Below are positions 21,469 through 31,111 of a DNA stretch of 64,000 nucleotides, in pieces. Source of the stretch: Gammaproteobacteria bacterium (lineage in GTDB: Bacteria > Pseudomonadota > Gammaproteobacteria > Arenicellales > JAJDZL01). Each line of letters begins with the position of its first letter. Position 1 is the first letter of the stretch. Under the pieces are notes generated by a model that made no database searches, had not been told where the DNA came from, and saw only the letters and a program-made list of their open reading frames with translations. The DNA is taken from the NCBI GenBank assembly GCA_022823625.1, contig JAJEHQ010000001.1:124001-188000 (forward strand), read 5' to 3'. A program made the translations under genes and the position numbers.

Positions 21469-21666
21469 ATGAATACGAAAACAACTGGAAAGTTACGCGT
21501 TAAACTCGTGCGTAGTACGATCGGACGTTTGAAGAAACATAAAGCCTGTGTGCGCGGTCTTGGACTTCGCCGAATCAATGATACGCGTGAACTTGAAGAT
21601 ACTCCTGAAATTCGTGGTATGATTCGAAAGGTTTCTTACATGGTAGACTTTGAGGAAATTACCTGA
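21469..21666 (+). CDS. rpmD: 50S ribosomal protein L30
   Basis: 65 aa, short form of L30. The core [20 protein letters not shown] and [20 protein letters not shown] match the family. The stop overlaps the upstream candidate start of rplO as ATGA. Confidence 0.94.
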   Translation: MNTKTTGKLRVKLVRSTIGRLKKHKACVRGLGLRRINDTRELEDTPEIRGMIRKVSYMVDFEEIT

Positions 21667-22133
21667 TGACTACCGAAGAGATTCAGGAAAGAGAAATGGG
21701 TCCGCGGATCAGACTGGTAAGCACCCCTGGTGCACGTAAGCGTCGCAAAAGAGTGGGTAGAGGAGCGGGTTCCACATTTGGAAGTACCTGCGGACGCGGT
21801 GACAAGGGTCAGAACTCTCGTTCAGGAGGTGGCGTAAGACCAGGTTTCGAAGGCGGACAAATGCCAATCGCTCGTCGTTTACCAAAGCGAGGCTTCAACT
21901 CAATGACACCACGCTCTTGTGCCGAAGTTCGATTGAGAGAACTTAATCAGTTTGCAGGTGAGACTGTTGATCTCGCTTTGCTGAAATCCAAGGGAATTGT
22001 TTCAGTCAAAGCAGTGCGGGCAAAGGTTATTCTCTCAGGAGAACTTGAACATAAGGTGAACCTGAAAGGAATCGCTGTTTCTAAAGGTGCACGAGCAGCA
22101 ATTGTCGCTGCGCAGGGAACGATAGAAGAGTAA
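21666..22133 (+). CDS. rplO: 50S ribosomal protein L15
   Basis: 155 aa from an ATG overlapping the rpmD stop. An internal ATG at 21696 (MGPRIRLV) has a better Shine-Dalgarno (AGGAAAG, 5-nt spacing) and gives a protein closer to the E. coli N-terminus, so the true start is uncertain. The Gly/Arg-rich rRNA-binding region (CGRGDKGQNSRSGGGVRPGF) and GGQMPIARRLPKRGF are clear. L15 is a late-assembly 50S protein next to secY. Confidence 0.95.
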   Translation: MTTEEIQEREMGPRIRLVSTPGARKRRKRVGRGAGSTFGSTCGRGDKGQNSRSGGGVRPGFEGGQMPIARRLPKRGFNSMTPRSCAEVRLRELNQFAGETVDLALLKSKGIVSVKAVRAKVILSGELEHKVNLKGIAVSKGARAAIVAAQGTIEE

Positions 22134-22137
22134 TTAG

Positions 22138-23481
22138 ATGGCTGCACCATTAGCATCACGCCGATTGCCTGGACTCGGCACCCTTAGTGAGTTAAAAATG
22201 AGGGTGCTCTTTGTGTTGGGTGCGATGGTCGTTTTTCGGTTAGGAACTCATGTTCCTGTTCCCGGTGTGGATCCGGTTGCGGTGGCGGCACTGTTTGAAC
22301 AAACCCGTGGTTCGATCGTTGATATCTTTAACGTGTTTTCTGGTGGTGCCCTATCAAGGTTATCCGTATTCGCGTTGGGTGTGATGCCATATATTTCGGC
22401 ATCCATCATCATGCAGATGATGAGTGCCGTTATTCCACAGTTGGAGCAACTAAAGAAAGAGGGAGAAGCAGGTCGGCGAAAGATTACAGAGTATACCCGC
22501 TATGGAACCGTGCTACTTGCGACGTTCCAGGGACTGGGAATTGCGATTGCAATCGAAGGTCAGGTTGCTGGCGGAAGTGCAGTCGTCTTGACACCTGGAC
22601 TGGGTTTTAAGTTATCGACTGTGGCTGCTCTTGTTACAGGTACGATGTTTCTGGTGTGGCTGGGAGAACAAACAACTGAGCGCGGAATTGGAAATGGTAT
22701 TTCACTATTGATTTTCGCTAGTATTGTTGCGGGCTTGCCATCGGCAGTTGCTGGTACGCTGGAACTCGCAAGAACAGGTGCTTTTACCCCAATCGGTGTG
22801 TTGGTGTTGTTTGTTGGTGCGGTTTTTGTTACAGGTTGTGTGGTGTTCTTTGAAAGGGGACAACGTAGAATTACAGTGAATTATGCACAGCGTCAACAAG
22901 GACGCAAGATGCTTGCGGGTCAGACAAGCCACTTGCCCCTGAAAATTAATATGTCCGGTGTCATTCCACCGATTTTTGCCTCAAGCATCATTCTCTTTCC
23001 GGTTAGTTTGGGAAGCTGGTTCGGGCAGACAGAAGGAATGGGCTGGTTAGCTGACATATCGACTGCAATTGGTCCAGGACAGCCGATTTATATGTTGATT
23101 TACTCAGCTATGATTGTGTTCTTTTGCTTTTTCTATACGGCACTGGTATTCAGCCCGAAAGACATGGCGGACAATTTGAAAAAGTCAGGCGCTTTCATTC
23201 CAGGAGTGCGTCCAGGTTCGCAAACGTTAAAGTACATAGACACAGTCGTTTCACGGCTGACACTGGCAGGTGCAATTTACCTGGTCGTTGTCTGTCTGAT
23301 TCCAGAGTTTTTGGTTGTTCAGTGGAGCGTACCATTCTATTTTGGTGGTACGTCACTGTTGATTATTGTTGTGGTTATGCTGGATTTGATTGCACAGGTG
23401 CAATCACATCTAATGTCGCGTCAATATGAGAGTTTGCTGAAGAAGTCTTCAATTTCTCGCGGATTTGGTATGACCCGATAA
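22138..23481 (+). CDS. secY: Protein translocase subunit SecY
   Basis: 447 aa, the channel subunit of the SecYEG translocon in the inner membrane. About ten hydrophobic segments alternate with charged loops. Conserved blocks include [21 protein letters not shown] split around TM2, [18 protein letters not shown] and the cytoplasmic loop [16 protein letters not shown]. It follows rplO by 4 bp and precedes rpmJ, the usual end of the spc group. Confidence 0.98.
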   Translation: MAAPLASRRLPGLGTLSELKMRVLFVLGAMVVFRLGTHVPVPGVDPVAVAALFEQTRGSIVDIFNVFSGGALSRLSVFALGVMPYISASIIMQMMSAVIPQLEQLKKEGEAGRRKITEYTRYGTVLLATFQGLGIAIAIEGQVAGGSAVVLTPGLGFKLSTVAALVTGTMFLVWLGEQTTERGIGNGISLLIFASIVAGLPSAVAGTLELARTGAFTPIGVLVLFVGAVFVTGCVVFFERGQRRITVNYAQRQQGRKMLAGQTSHLPLKINMSGVIPPIFASSIILFPVSLGSWFGQTEGMGWLADISTAIGPGQPIYMLIYSAMIVFFCFFYTALVFSPKDMADNLKKSGAFIPGVRPGSQTLKYIDTVVSRLTLAGAIYLVVVCLIPEFLVVQWSVPFYFGGTSLLIIVVVMLDLIAQVQSHLMSRQYESLLKKSSISRGFGMTR

Positions 23482-23497
23482 TAGTGGGAGAGGAATA

Positions 23498-23614
23498 ATG
23501 AAAGTTAGAGCTTCAGTCAAGAAAATTTGCCGGAACTGCAAGATATTCAAGCGCAACGGTGTGCTCAGGGTGAAATGCACTTCCGACCCGCGTCACAAAC
23601 AGCGTCAAGGCTGA
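23498..23614 (+). CDS. rpmJ: 50S ribosomal protein L36 (zinc-binding form)
   Basis: 38 aa, easily missed because of its size. It reads [20 protein letters not shown] and ends in RHKQRQG. The zinc ligands are Cys11, Cys14, Cys27 and His33, so this is the zinc-containing paralogue. A GGGAGAGGAATA Shine-Dalgarno precedes the ATG. It lies between secY and rpsM as in most bacteria. Confidence 0.95.
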   Translation: MKVRASVKKICRNCKIFKRNGVLRVKCTSDPRHKQRQG

Positions 23615-23651
23615 TTTAACTTTAGTTTATTGCCAATTTGGGAGTAAAGTT

Positions 23652-24020
23652 TTGGCACGTATAGCAGGGGTAAATTTACCCGTACAGAAACACATTCGTA
23701 TCGCTTTAACGTCGATATACGGTATTGGACTGTCGAGTGCAGAATCGATTTGCAGTATTACTCAGATTGAACCATCCAAGAAAGTACGAGACCTGACAGA
23801 CGAAGAGGCGGAAAAGCTACGCGCTGAGGTAGGTAAGTATCAAATCGAAGGTGATTTACGAAGAGAAGTTGCAATGAATATTAAGCGACTGATGGACCTT
23901 GGTTGCTATCGAGGTCTCAGACATCGACGTGGATTGCCCGTTCGAGGACAGCGAACTTCGACCAATGCTCGAACTCGAAAAGGTCCGAGAAAGGCACCGG
24001 TCAAGAAAAAGAAAAAGTAG
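23652..24020 (+). CDS. rpsM: 30S ribosomal protein S13
   Basis: 122 aa from a TTG start with GGGAG upstream. The N-terminal block [20 protein letters not shown] and the helix-two-turns-helix region are typical, and the basic C-terminal tail ([14 protein letters not shown]) reaches P-site t[20 protein letters not shown] is diagnostic. Confidence 0.97.
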   Translation: MARIAGVNLPVQKHIRIALTSIYGIGLSSAESICSITQIEPSKKVRDLTDEEAEKLRAEVGKYQIEGDLRREVAMNIKRLMDLGCYRGLRHRRGLPVRGQRTSTNARTRKGPRKAPVKKKKK

Positions 24021-24031
24021 GTAATTGAACA

Positions 24032-24424
24032 GTGGCAAAAGCAAAGCAAAGAAAGCGTAAAGCCAAAGTCAAACGCACAGTCAGCATGGGGGTTGCACAT
24101 ATTCACGCAACCTTTAACAATACCATTATCACCATTACGGACAAACAGGGTAATGTCCTATGCTGGTCTACCGCTGGTAAGATGGATTTCAAGGGGTCTC
24201 GGAAAAGCACACCGTTTGCTGCACAGATCGCCTCTGAAGATTGTGCAAAAAGCGCTTTGGACATGGGTATGAAATACATTGATGTAGAGGTTTGCGGACC
24301 CGGGCCCGGACGCGATTCAGCGGTTCGCGCTTTGAACGCTGCCGGTCTTGAGGTGTCAACGATTACCGACGTTACACCCATTCCGCACAATGGTTGTCGA
24401 CCACCAAAACAACGGCGACCTTAA
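24032..24424 (+). CDS. rpsK: 30S ribosomal protein S11
   Basis: 130 aa from a GTG start. S11 forms the 30S platform near the E site. [18 protein letters not shown], the [13 protein letters not shown] loop and the C-terminal [15 protein letters not shown] are all conserved. rpsD begins 11 bp after the stop. Confidence 0.97.
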   Translation: MAKAKQRKRKAKVKRTVSMGVAHIHATFNNTIITITDKQGNVLCWSTAGKMDFKGSRKSTPFAAQIASEDCAKSALDMGMKYIDVEVCGPGPGRDSAVRALNAAGLEVSTITDVTPIPHNGCRPPKQRRP

Positions 24425-24435
24425 AGGAGATTCGG

Positions 24436-25065
24436 ATGGCTAGATATACAGGACCAACGTGTAAGCTCTCAAGGCGCGAGCAAAGTGACCTTGGTCTGAA
24501 GCGTCGCGGAGATTTCAGGTCAATTACAGACAAGTGTCGTTTCGAAAAGTTACCAGGACAAAAAGCCGTTTCGCACCGCCCTCGTGTTACCGTCTATGGT
24601 CGGTTGCTGAGAGAGAAACAAAAGCTCAGACGTACCTACGGCGTAATGGAAAAGCAATTTCGTCGTCACTTCAAGGAAGCATCCAGACGTCAAGGTTCGA
24701 CAGGAATCAACCTTCTACAGATTCTTGAGTCGCGTCTCGACAACGTTGTTTATCGTATGGGTTTTGGCTGCACTCGGGCTGAGTCCAGACAACTGGTCAG
24801 CCACAATGCAGTATTGGTGAATGGCAGACGTGTCAATATTCCCTCATACGAGGTCCAACCCGGAGACGCTATTGAAATCAGGGAGAAAAGCCGTTCTCAG
24901 GAACGTATAACCGATTCACTTGATGTCACGGAGCGAGTTGGTTTTCCTCCTTGGGTTGACGTTGATGTCACGAATTTTCGCGGGATTTACAAAAATATGC
25001 CAGAACGCAGCGAATTACCAGATGAGATTGATGAGACGCTGGTGATTGGATATTACTCCAAATAA
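24436..25065 (+). CDS. rpsD: 30S ribosomal protein S4
   Basis: 209 aa from the ATG at 24436, chosen for the strong AAAGGAG seven nt upstream and the standard [15 protein letters not shown] start; in-frame sequence further upstream overlaps rpsK. S4 nucleates 30S assembly and, in E. coli, represses the alpha operon. The S4 RNA-binding domain ([20 protein letters not shown]) and the C-terminal [17 protein letters not shown] are visible. Confidence 0.97.
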   Translation: MARYTGPTCKLSRREQSDLGLKRRGDFRSITDKCRFEKLPGQKAVSHRPRVTVYGRLLREKQKLRRTYGVMEKQFRRHFKEASRRQGSTGINLLQILESRLDNVVYRMGFGCTRAESRQLVSHNAVLVNGRRVNIPSYEVQPGDAIEIREKSRSQERITDSLDVTERVGFPPWVDVDVTNFRGIYKNMPERSELPDEIDETLVIGYYSK

Positions 25066-25095
25066 GTAGTTATCACTTTGATTCACAGGGTTTAA

Positions 25096-26121
25096 ATGTA
25101 CGATACTTCACAATTTTTAAAGCCTCGCAACATCAAGATTGAACAGAATGATGCGAAGCATGCCAAAATAACGCTGGACCCGCTAGAGCGCGGTTTTGGA
25201 CATACATTGGGCAATGCACTTCGACGCATACTTTTGTCCTCCATGCCTGGTGCAGCCATCACTGAAGCAAAAATTCAGGGGGCTTTGCACGAATTTACGG
25301 TTCTTGAGGGCGTACGTGAGGAAGTAATAGAAATTCTGATTAACTTGAAAAGCCTAGCCGTCAAAATGAGTGGCGACCGCGAAGAAGCGGTCCTAACTCT
25401 GAGCAAATCCGGTCCTAGTGTTGTGACAGCAGCAGATATTCAACTATCACACGATGTCGAAATTATCGATCCTAATCATGTGATTGCACATTTGCTGACT
25501 GATGCTCAATTGGATATGGAACTGATTGTTACGCGGGGAGTAGGGTTCAGATTTCTGGATGCAGAAGCAGCGCCAAGATCAGCTGAAGACCGGCAGCGGA
25601 CTGAAATTGGAAGGATGAAAGTAGATGCTTACTACTCACCAATTCGCACTGTGTCTTATTCAGTTGAAAATGCTCGGGTTAAACAGCGGACAGATTTGGA
25701 TCGGTTAATATTAAACATCGAGACGAACGGTACAATTGATCCAGGCGAAGCCGTGCGATTCGCAGCAACTATTTTGCATACCCAGATATCAACATTTGTG
25801 AATTTGGAAGAAACAGAAGAAGTCACGCATGTTGAGGAAGAACCACAATTCGATCCAGTTCTTCTGAAGCCGCTTGATGAACTTGAGTTGACTGTACGTT
25901 CGGCAAATTGTTTAAAACAGGAACAGATTCACTATATTGGCGACCTTGTTCAGCGGTCTGAAACTGATTTGTTGAAAACTCCCAACTTAGGTAAGAAGTC
26001 TTTAAACGAAATTAGAGATGTTTTGGCTGAAAGAAACCTTGAACTTGGCCAGAAGTTAGAAAATTGGCCACCCTTGATGCTACGCCGAGATACATTGGAT
26101 CTGGACCGTTTAGGGGACTAA
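25096..26121 (+). CDS. rpoA: DNA-directed RNA polymerase subunit alpha
   Basis: 341 aa (E. coli 329). The N-terminal assembly domain ([21 protein letters not shown]) is joined by an acidic linker ([13 protein letters not shown]) to the C-terminal domain. That domain carries the UP-element and activator surface [18 protein letters not shown], including the Arg equivalent to E. coli R265, and [14 protein letters not shown]. It sits between rpsD and rplQ, the standard alpha-operon order. Confidence 0.98.
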   Translation: MYDTSQFLKPRNIKIEQNDAKHAKITLDPLERGFGHTLGNALRRILLSSMPGAAITEAKIQGALHEFTVLEGVREEVIEILINLKSLAVKMSGDREEAVLTLSKSGPSVVTAADIQLSHDVEIIDPNHVIAHLLTDAQLDMELIVTRGVGFRFLDAEAAPRSAEDRQRTEIGRMKVDAYYSPIRTVSYSVENARVKQRTDLDRLILNIETNGTIDPGEAVRFAATILHTQISTFVNLEETEEVTHVEEEPQFDPVLLKPLDELELTVRSANCLKQEQIHYIGDLVQRSETDLLKTPNLGKKSLNEIRDVLAERNLELGQKLENWPPLMLRRDTLDLDRLGD

Positions 26122-26125
26122 ATCA

Positions 26126-26512
26126 ATGAGACACCGAAAATCAGGAAGACATCTTAATCGCACGTCGAGTCACAGAACGGCCATGATGCGAAACATGGCT
26201 GCCTCTCTGTTTCGACATGAGCAGATTAAAACGACTGTGCCCAAAGCTAAAGAGTTGCGGCGATTTGCTGAACCGCTAATCACATTGGCCAAGGAGCCCA
26301 GTGTAGCTAATCGTCGATTGGCATTTGATCGTTTACGCGATCGGGAGATGGTTCAGAAACTGTTCGACAACTTAGGAGCGCGTTACAAAGAACGGCCGGG
26401 TGGCTATATGCGAATCCTGAAGTGCGGCTACCGTACCGGCGATGCGGCGCCAATGGCCTATGTGCAGTTGGTAGATTCTGATGTAATCTGGGATGAGAAT
26501 CAATCGCTCTGA
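26126..26512 (+). CDS. rplQ: 50S ribosomal protein L17
   Basis: 128 aa. [20 protein letters not shown] and the central [20 protein letters not shown] are canonical. It is the last gene of the ribosomal block and lies 4 bp after rpoA. No convincing U-tract terminator follows in the 243-bp convergent gap. Confidence 0.97.
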   Translation: MRHRKSGRHLNRTSSHRTAMMRNMAASLFRHEQIKTTVPKAKELRRFAEPLITLAKEPSVANRRLAFDRLRDREMVQKLFDNLGARYKERPGGYMRILKCGYRTGDAAPMAYVQLVDSDVIWDENQSL

Positions 26513-26755
26513 ATTGGCAAACCCATTTAGCTGTAGAAAGCACGAACTTCTGCCGTATTGCGACTTGTTTTGGTCGTATTCATAATACAAACTTACTGTA
26601 TTCGGTACCTGCTCCACCAATTTGATCGACAATAGACACTACGTCTAGCGTTTGCAGCATTGGAAACATGGCCGGTATCTGGAACAGTCAATCTTATTGA
26701 CAGAATTGACCCATTCAGTACGAATGTCAACACATTCTCGTATTGACACTTGTGA
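26513..26755. other. Convergent gap after rplQ with weak hairpins
   Basis: The gap separates rplQ (+) from the ABC-SDR gene (-). It contains TACGAATGT paired with ACATTCTCGTA (26719-26742, two-base bulge) and an imperfect ATTGCGAC/GTCGTATT stem near 26557-26580. Neither has a U-tract. No coding potential is seen. Confidence 0.4.
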
Positions 26756-28387
26756 TCAGCCAGGCAAGTAGCCGGCAAATTCTTTTTCTACCGCTTTCGG
26801 GTCTCCAGCTAGGCCTTGAGCAACACCTGACGCCATGTCGCCGCAATACAATTCTTCATCACCGGATTGAAGAGCACTTAAAGTATCTTCCGCTACTTGA
26901 GCCGGTGGCATTTTTGGTGGCGGGAAGTCTCGACTCATGTCAGTATCAACAGCACCTGGCATCACGGCCAGAACAGCTGTTCCCTGTTGTGCTAGTTCCG
27001 CTCGAACTCCCTGAGTCATGCTTAATGCGGCCGCTTTTGAAGCACATAGAGAACCCATTAGTGGTAAATTGACCCTTGCTAAAATTGAAAGAATATTCAC
27101 GATAGCACCCCCGCCATTTTCGCGAAGTATCGGGGCAAATGCTCTGCACATTGACAGGGTACCAAAGTAGTTTGTTTGCATTTCTTCTTGTGCACTCGAC
27201 AAACTGTCTGCCGCTATAAAAGCTTGAAGACGATTGATTCCGGCATTGTTAATCAGTAGATTGACATCGGCGCATAAGTCCGTAGCATTCGCAATATCTT
27301 CATCATTTGTGATGTCCAGTTTGACTGCTTGAACCTTATCTGAATATTTGGTGACCAAATCATCCAGACTGTCGATATTTCTAGCGCAAGCGTAAACTTT
27401 TTGCGCACCTTGTCCAACCAAGGCTTTTACAAATTCACGACCAATACCACGATTGGCACCAGTTACAAAAGCCGTGCAATTTGAAACTTCAAACTTGTTT
27501 TCCATTGTTCTTTTCTCTCCTTGTTCTTTGGATACTTCTGTCAAATCCATCGAAGGACCGTCAGCTAACCAGTCAGGCTCGATTTTTGGTAACGGAACTG
27601 CGCTCAACAGATGTTTAGTATATGCTGATTTAGGGGATCGAAATATCTGCCTCACATTGCCAGATTCCACAACTTCACCGTTGCGTAGTACGAGCAATCG
27701 ATCACACAAGTGTCTGACTACTGCTAGATCATGACTAATGAATATAAGAGCGAGATTTAAATCTCGTTTCAAGCCCTGTAGCAAGTCAAGGATCCGCGCC
27801 TGTGCAGAAACGTCCAATCCAGAAACTATTTCATCTGCCACGATCAGTTTGGGGCGTAGCATAATCGCACGGGCAATTCCGATGCGTTGACGTTCACCAC
27901 CACTTAATTCATGTGGGTAGCGTTTTCGAAAATTATGTGAAAGTCCAACTCGATCTAGCACAACTCTTGTAATTCGATCTGCTTCGGTTTTCGATTCTAC
28001 ATGTCCAAGCGTGGATAAGGGTTGAGACAGAATGACTTCAATTCGATGCCGGGGATTCAAGGACGATTGCGGGTCTTGAAAAATCATTTGAATGTCTTTG
28101 CGAAATGATTTCAGATTTTTTTCTGAAAGATGTGTGATGTCCTTCCCTTGAAATATCAATTTGCCTCCAGTGGGTTTGTGTAAGCGGAGGATTGTTCGTC
28201 CTAAGGATGTCTTTCCGCTACCAGACTCACCGACTACACCAAGAGACTCGCCCTCGTTAATCGCTAGACTAATATTCGTTAAGATTTTGGCCTCAGGAAC
28301 TTGACCGAACGGTCGCCTTCTGGAGCGATCTGGCAGTGTCAATTGCAGATCTTGAATTTCAAGTAACTTGTGGACAGACTTCATCAA
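26756..28387 (-). CDS. Peptide-type ABC transporter ATPase fused in frame to an SDR domain
   Basis: 543 aa. Residues 1-285 are a DppF/OppF-type ATPase: Walker A GESGSGKTS (53-61), LSGGERQR (161-168), Walker B LIVADE (181-186), H-loop His219. After a short hydrophilic linker, residues 303-543 are a short-chain dehydrogenase/reductase: TGANRGIG (309-316), NNAG (380-383), Ser434 and Lys451. The catalytic Tyr expected at 447 is Leu (GSLCASK), so classical oxidoreductase chemistry is doubtful. An internal ATG at 27505, preceded by AAGGAGAG, would yield a normal 249-aa SDR alone, so the open linker may be a lost stop codon between two genes. The start overlaps the preceding ATPase gene. Confidence 0.85.
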   Translation of the reverse strand: MMKSVHKLLEIQDLQLTLPDRSRRRPFGQVPEAKILTNISLAINEGESLGVVGESGSGKTSLGRTILRLHKPTGGKLIFQGKDITHLSEKNLKSFRKDIQMIFQDPQSSLNPRHRIEVILSQPLSTLGHVESKTEADRITRVVLDRVGLSHNFRKRYPHELSGGERQRIGIARAIMLRPKLIVADEIVSGLDVSAQARILDLLQGLKRDLNLALIFISHDLAVVRHLCDRLLVLRNGEVVESGNVRQIFRSPKSAYTKHLLSAVPLPKIEPDWLADGPSMDLTEVSKEQGEKRTMENKFEVSNCTAFVTGANRGIGREFVKALVGQGAQKVYACARNIDSLDDLVTKYSDKVQAVKLDITNDEDIANATDLCADVNLLINNAGINRLQAFIAADSLSSAQEEMQTNYFGTLSMCRAFAPILRENGGGAIVNILSILARVNLPLMGSLCASKAAALSMTQGVRAELAQQGTAVLAVMPGAVDTDMSRDFPPPKMPPAQVAEDTLSALQSGDEELYCGDMASGVAQGLAGDPKAVEKEFAGYLPG

Positions 28388-29190
28388 TCAGCGTTTTCGA
28401 AACGGTAATAGTGAGAAGTTATCTCCAGCAGATTTTTTGTGTATTTGTTGAGTGGATTTTGAAACAGATTTATTGCACTTTGCATTTCAACAATATTACC
28501 GCTATGAAGAATGCTTACATAGTCACAAATTTTTGCTATGACACCGAGATCATGTGAGATGAAAAGCACCGAGGTGCCTGTCTCCGATTGAAGTTGCTTG
28601 ATCAACTGTAGAATCTGGTGCTGAACGGTAACATCCAGTGCAGTTGTCGGTTCGTCTGCAATAATCAATTCAGGTTTACATGAGAACGCCATCGCTATCA
28701 GAACTCGCTGTCTCATTCCTCCTGACAATTCAAACGGGTATTGATGTACGACCCGTTTTGGATCTCGAATTTGGACATCATTCAAGAGTTCAAGGACTCG
28801 CTCCTGAGCAAGTATGCGATTCAATTTCATATGAAGTCGCAGTACATCACCTAGCTGACTTCCTATGCGACGAACTGGATTCAAAGATGTCATTGGGTCC
28901 TGTGGAATCATGGCGATATGTCTGCTGGCTAACTGTCTTCTTTCGTATCTTGACATGCCAGCTAGATCACTACCCTTGAAATGAATGTAACCTTTGTTGA
29001 TGGTCGTGGAATTTGGTAATATCCCCAGAATCGCCTTAGCCAGCATGCTCTTACCAGCCCCGGACTCACCGACCAGACCATGAATTTGACTGCGCTGAAT
29101 CTCAAGATTCACGCCATTCAATATTGGAGAATACCGATTGTTCTGAGAGACTCCTAGGTACAAATTTTGAACATCCAATACTGCGTTCAT
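28384..29190 (-). CDS. Peptide-type ABC transporter ATPase (DppD/OppD-like)
   Basis: 268 aa, first of two ATPases that would power the importer. Walker A GESGAGKSM, the Q-loop IPQDPMTSLNP, signature LSGGMRQR and Walker B LIIADEPTTALD are complete. The usual C-terminal oligopeptide-transporter extension is short. It overlaps the upstream permease and the downstream ATPase by ATGA junctions, indicating one operon. Substrate cannot be read from the ATPase. Confidence 0.92.
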   Translation of the reverse strand: MNAVLDVQNLYLGVSQNNRYSPILNGVNLEIQRSQIHGLVGESGAGKSMLAKAILGILPNSTTINKGYIHFKGSDLAGMSRYERRQLASRHIAMIPQDPMTSLNPVRRIGSQLGDVLRLHMKLNRILAQERVLELLNDVQIRDPKRVVHQYPFELSGGMRQRVLIAMAFSCKPELIIADEPTTALDVTVQHQILQLIKQLQSETGTSVLFISHDLGVIAKICDYVSILHSGNIVEMQSAINLFQNPLNKYTKNLLEITSHYYRFENAD

Positions 29191-30047
29191 CTTCGCATCA
29201 CCGGATCAAGAATTGCGCGTAAACCATCCCCTAGGGCATTGAATGCCAAAACTGCGATGATGATGCAAATCATTGGCAGACTCATGACCCACCATGCAGA
29301 ATGGACATATTGACGTCCCTCCTGAATTAAGCCACCCCAGGTTGCCTGATCCGAAGATACACTCAACCCGACAAAGCTCAAAATTGCTTCGACAATTACT
29401 GCAATCCCCATTTCCAAGGTCAGTAATGTGACTAAGAGTGGCAACACATTCGGTAAGATTTCTCGCCACAAAATCGTCCACCGCTCAAATCCAATTGAAA
29501 CCGCAGATGAGATGTACTCTTGCTCGCGCTGTACCAGTGTTTCTGCACGAACAACACGACAAAATCGAGTCCAGTCAATGATCACAATTGCAATAACGAC
29601 TGAATGCAGTCCGGTACCAATTACGGCCACCAAAACAATGGACAACAATACAGGTGGAAATGCCATCCAAATTTCAACCAAACGAGAAACTACAGTATCG
29701 AGCCAGCCCCCGTAATACCCAGCCAGAAGACCTAAAACAGTTCCCAACAGGGCTGCTAAACTGGCTGCAATGAACGCAACAATCAATGCGACTTGAGTAC
29801 CGTAGATCAACCGTGATAACACATCTCGTCCTAGGCTGTCCGTTCCTAGAAGAAATGCGGGATCGTGATTATCAAGCCAAAATGGTGCCATCAATCCGCT
29901 GAACAGATCTTGTTTCAATGGATCGTGTGGGGCAATCCACGGTGCGAAAACTGCGATAAGGAAGAACAATCCAATGACTATTCCGCCAAGCCAGACGCGT
30001 ATCAGACTGGATTGGTGAACTCTTCTGGATTGAGTTGGTTCACTCAT
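29187..30047 (-). CDS. Peptide-type ABC transporter permease (DppC-like)
   Basis: 286 aa inner-membrane subunit. The N-terminal segment (VIGLFFLIAVFAPWIAPHDP) is followed by GTDSLGRDVLSRLIYGTQ, the hallmark of DppC/OppC permeases, and the EAA-type loop ERWTILWREILPNVLP that docks the ATPase. Six hydrophobic segments are apparent. It overlaps the DppB-like gene by 8 bp. Confidence 0.93.
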   Translation of the reverse strand: MSEPTQSRRVHQSSLIRVWLGGIVIGLFFLIAVFAPWIAPHDPLKQDLFSGLMAPFWLDNHDPAFLLGTDSLGRDVLSRLIYGTQVALIVAFIAASLAALLGTVLGLLAGYYGGWLDTVVSRLVEIWMAFPPVLLSIVLVAVIGTGLHSVVIAIVIIDWTRFCRVVRAETLVQREQEYISSAVSIGFERWTILWREILPNVLPLLVTLLTLEMGIAVIVEAILSFVGLSVSSDQATWGGLIQEGRQYVHSAWWVMSLPMICIIIAVLAFNALGDGLRAILDPVMRR

Positions 30048-31047
30048 TTCGGACTCTTGGATTTAAAGTTCGATAACTCATGTCAATCACTAGATTTGTG
30101 ATTATGAAGAGTATGGCGAATGTGATTATCAACCCCTGTATTAGCGGGAGGTCCCGATCAATTACAGCTCCTATTGACATATTCCCGATACCTGGATAAC
30201 TGAAAATCCTTTCGATGAGTACGGTGCCACCAAGCAGAAAATTGAACTGAACACCTGACAGGGCTACTGTAGGGATCATAGCGTTTCGTAAGGCCTCTAC
30301 TATCAAAATACGCCAAGGTCCAAATCCTTTAATTTGAGCCATCCGAATGTAATCCTGTGTCATTGTTTCTCGAAGCGAAGCCTTCAAAGAGCGAGAAATT
30401 ACAGCTGTTAGTGGTAAAGCCAATGCAATTGCTGGCATGATCATGTGTTTGATCAGAGTCAGAAATACAGAAAATTCTCCTCGAATCAAACTCTCTGCAA
30501 TGTAGAACTGTGAAACTAAATCGAGACTGATTCTAGGGTCGATGCGACCCGATACGGGAAGCAGGGGCCATAGAACTCCAAGTACTAATATGAATATCAG
30601 ACCCCACAAAAAGTCGGGTATTGCCTGATTTAATCCTGTGAATCCATCGACGATGATTTCAGGCCAACGATTACTCCAAAATGTACCGATCAGTGCGAGC
30701 AATGTCCCAAGAATGACTGAAATGAACATTGCAGCGACTGCCAATTCAATTGTGGCAGGCAACCTTGACAGAATTAATTCGACAACATCTTGGCGCAGGC
30801 TGATAGAGGTGCCGAAATCACCCTTTAGAACTTCAGAAAACCAATCAAAATATTGTTCAAGAATTGGTTTGTCGAGCCCATATAACTGACGCAAATGATC
30901 AATGTCATCCTCCGTAGCACCGGGAGGAATCATCATCATTATTGGATCGCCTGGAACTACGCGAAGCAGTACAAAGACGATAATGGAAACGCCGATTAGT
31001 GTCGGTATGACCAACACCAATCGGCGTAGCAGAAACGGAAAAGACAT
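30040..31047 (-). CDS. Peptide-type ABC transporter permease (DppB-like)
   Basis: 335 aa inner-membrane subunit. It has the DppB/OppB N-terminal signature (LLRRLVLVIPTLIGVSIIVF), the VPGDP motif, the EAA-type loop MAQIKGFGPWRILIVEALRN, and the C-terminal FSYPGIGNMSIGAVIDRDLP typical of the family. It begins 64 bp after the binding-protein gene. Confidence 0.93.
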   Translation of the reverse strand: MSFPFLLRRLVLVIPTLIGVSIIVFVLLRVVPGDPIMMMIPPGATEDDIDHLRQLYGLDKPILEQYFDWFSEVLKGDFGTSISLRQDVVELILSRLPATIELAVAAMFISVILGTLLALIGTFWSNRWPEIIVDGFTGLNQAIPDFLWGLIFILVLGVLWPLLPVSGRIDPRISLDLVSQFYIAESLIRGEFSVFLTLIKHMIMPAIALALPLTAVISRSLKASLRETMTQDYIRMAQIKGFGPWRILIVEALRNAMIPTVALSGVQFNFLLGGTVLIERIFSYPGIGNMSIGAVIDRDLPLIQGLIITFAILFIITNLVIDMSYRTLNPRVRNE

Positions 31048-31111
31048 GTTTCAAGTCATGGTCGTCTGCAAGTAGAGTAGCACTACCACTTGAAGCGACT
31101 ACCTTGAATGT

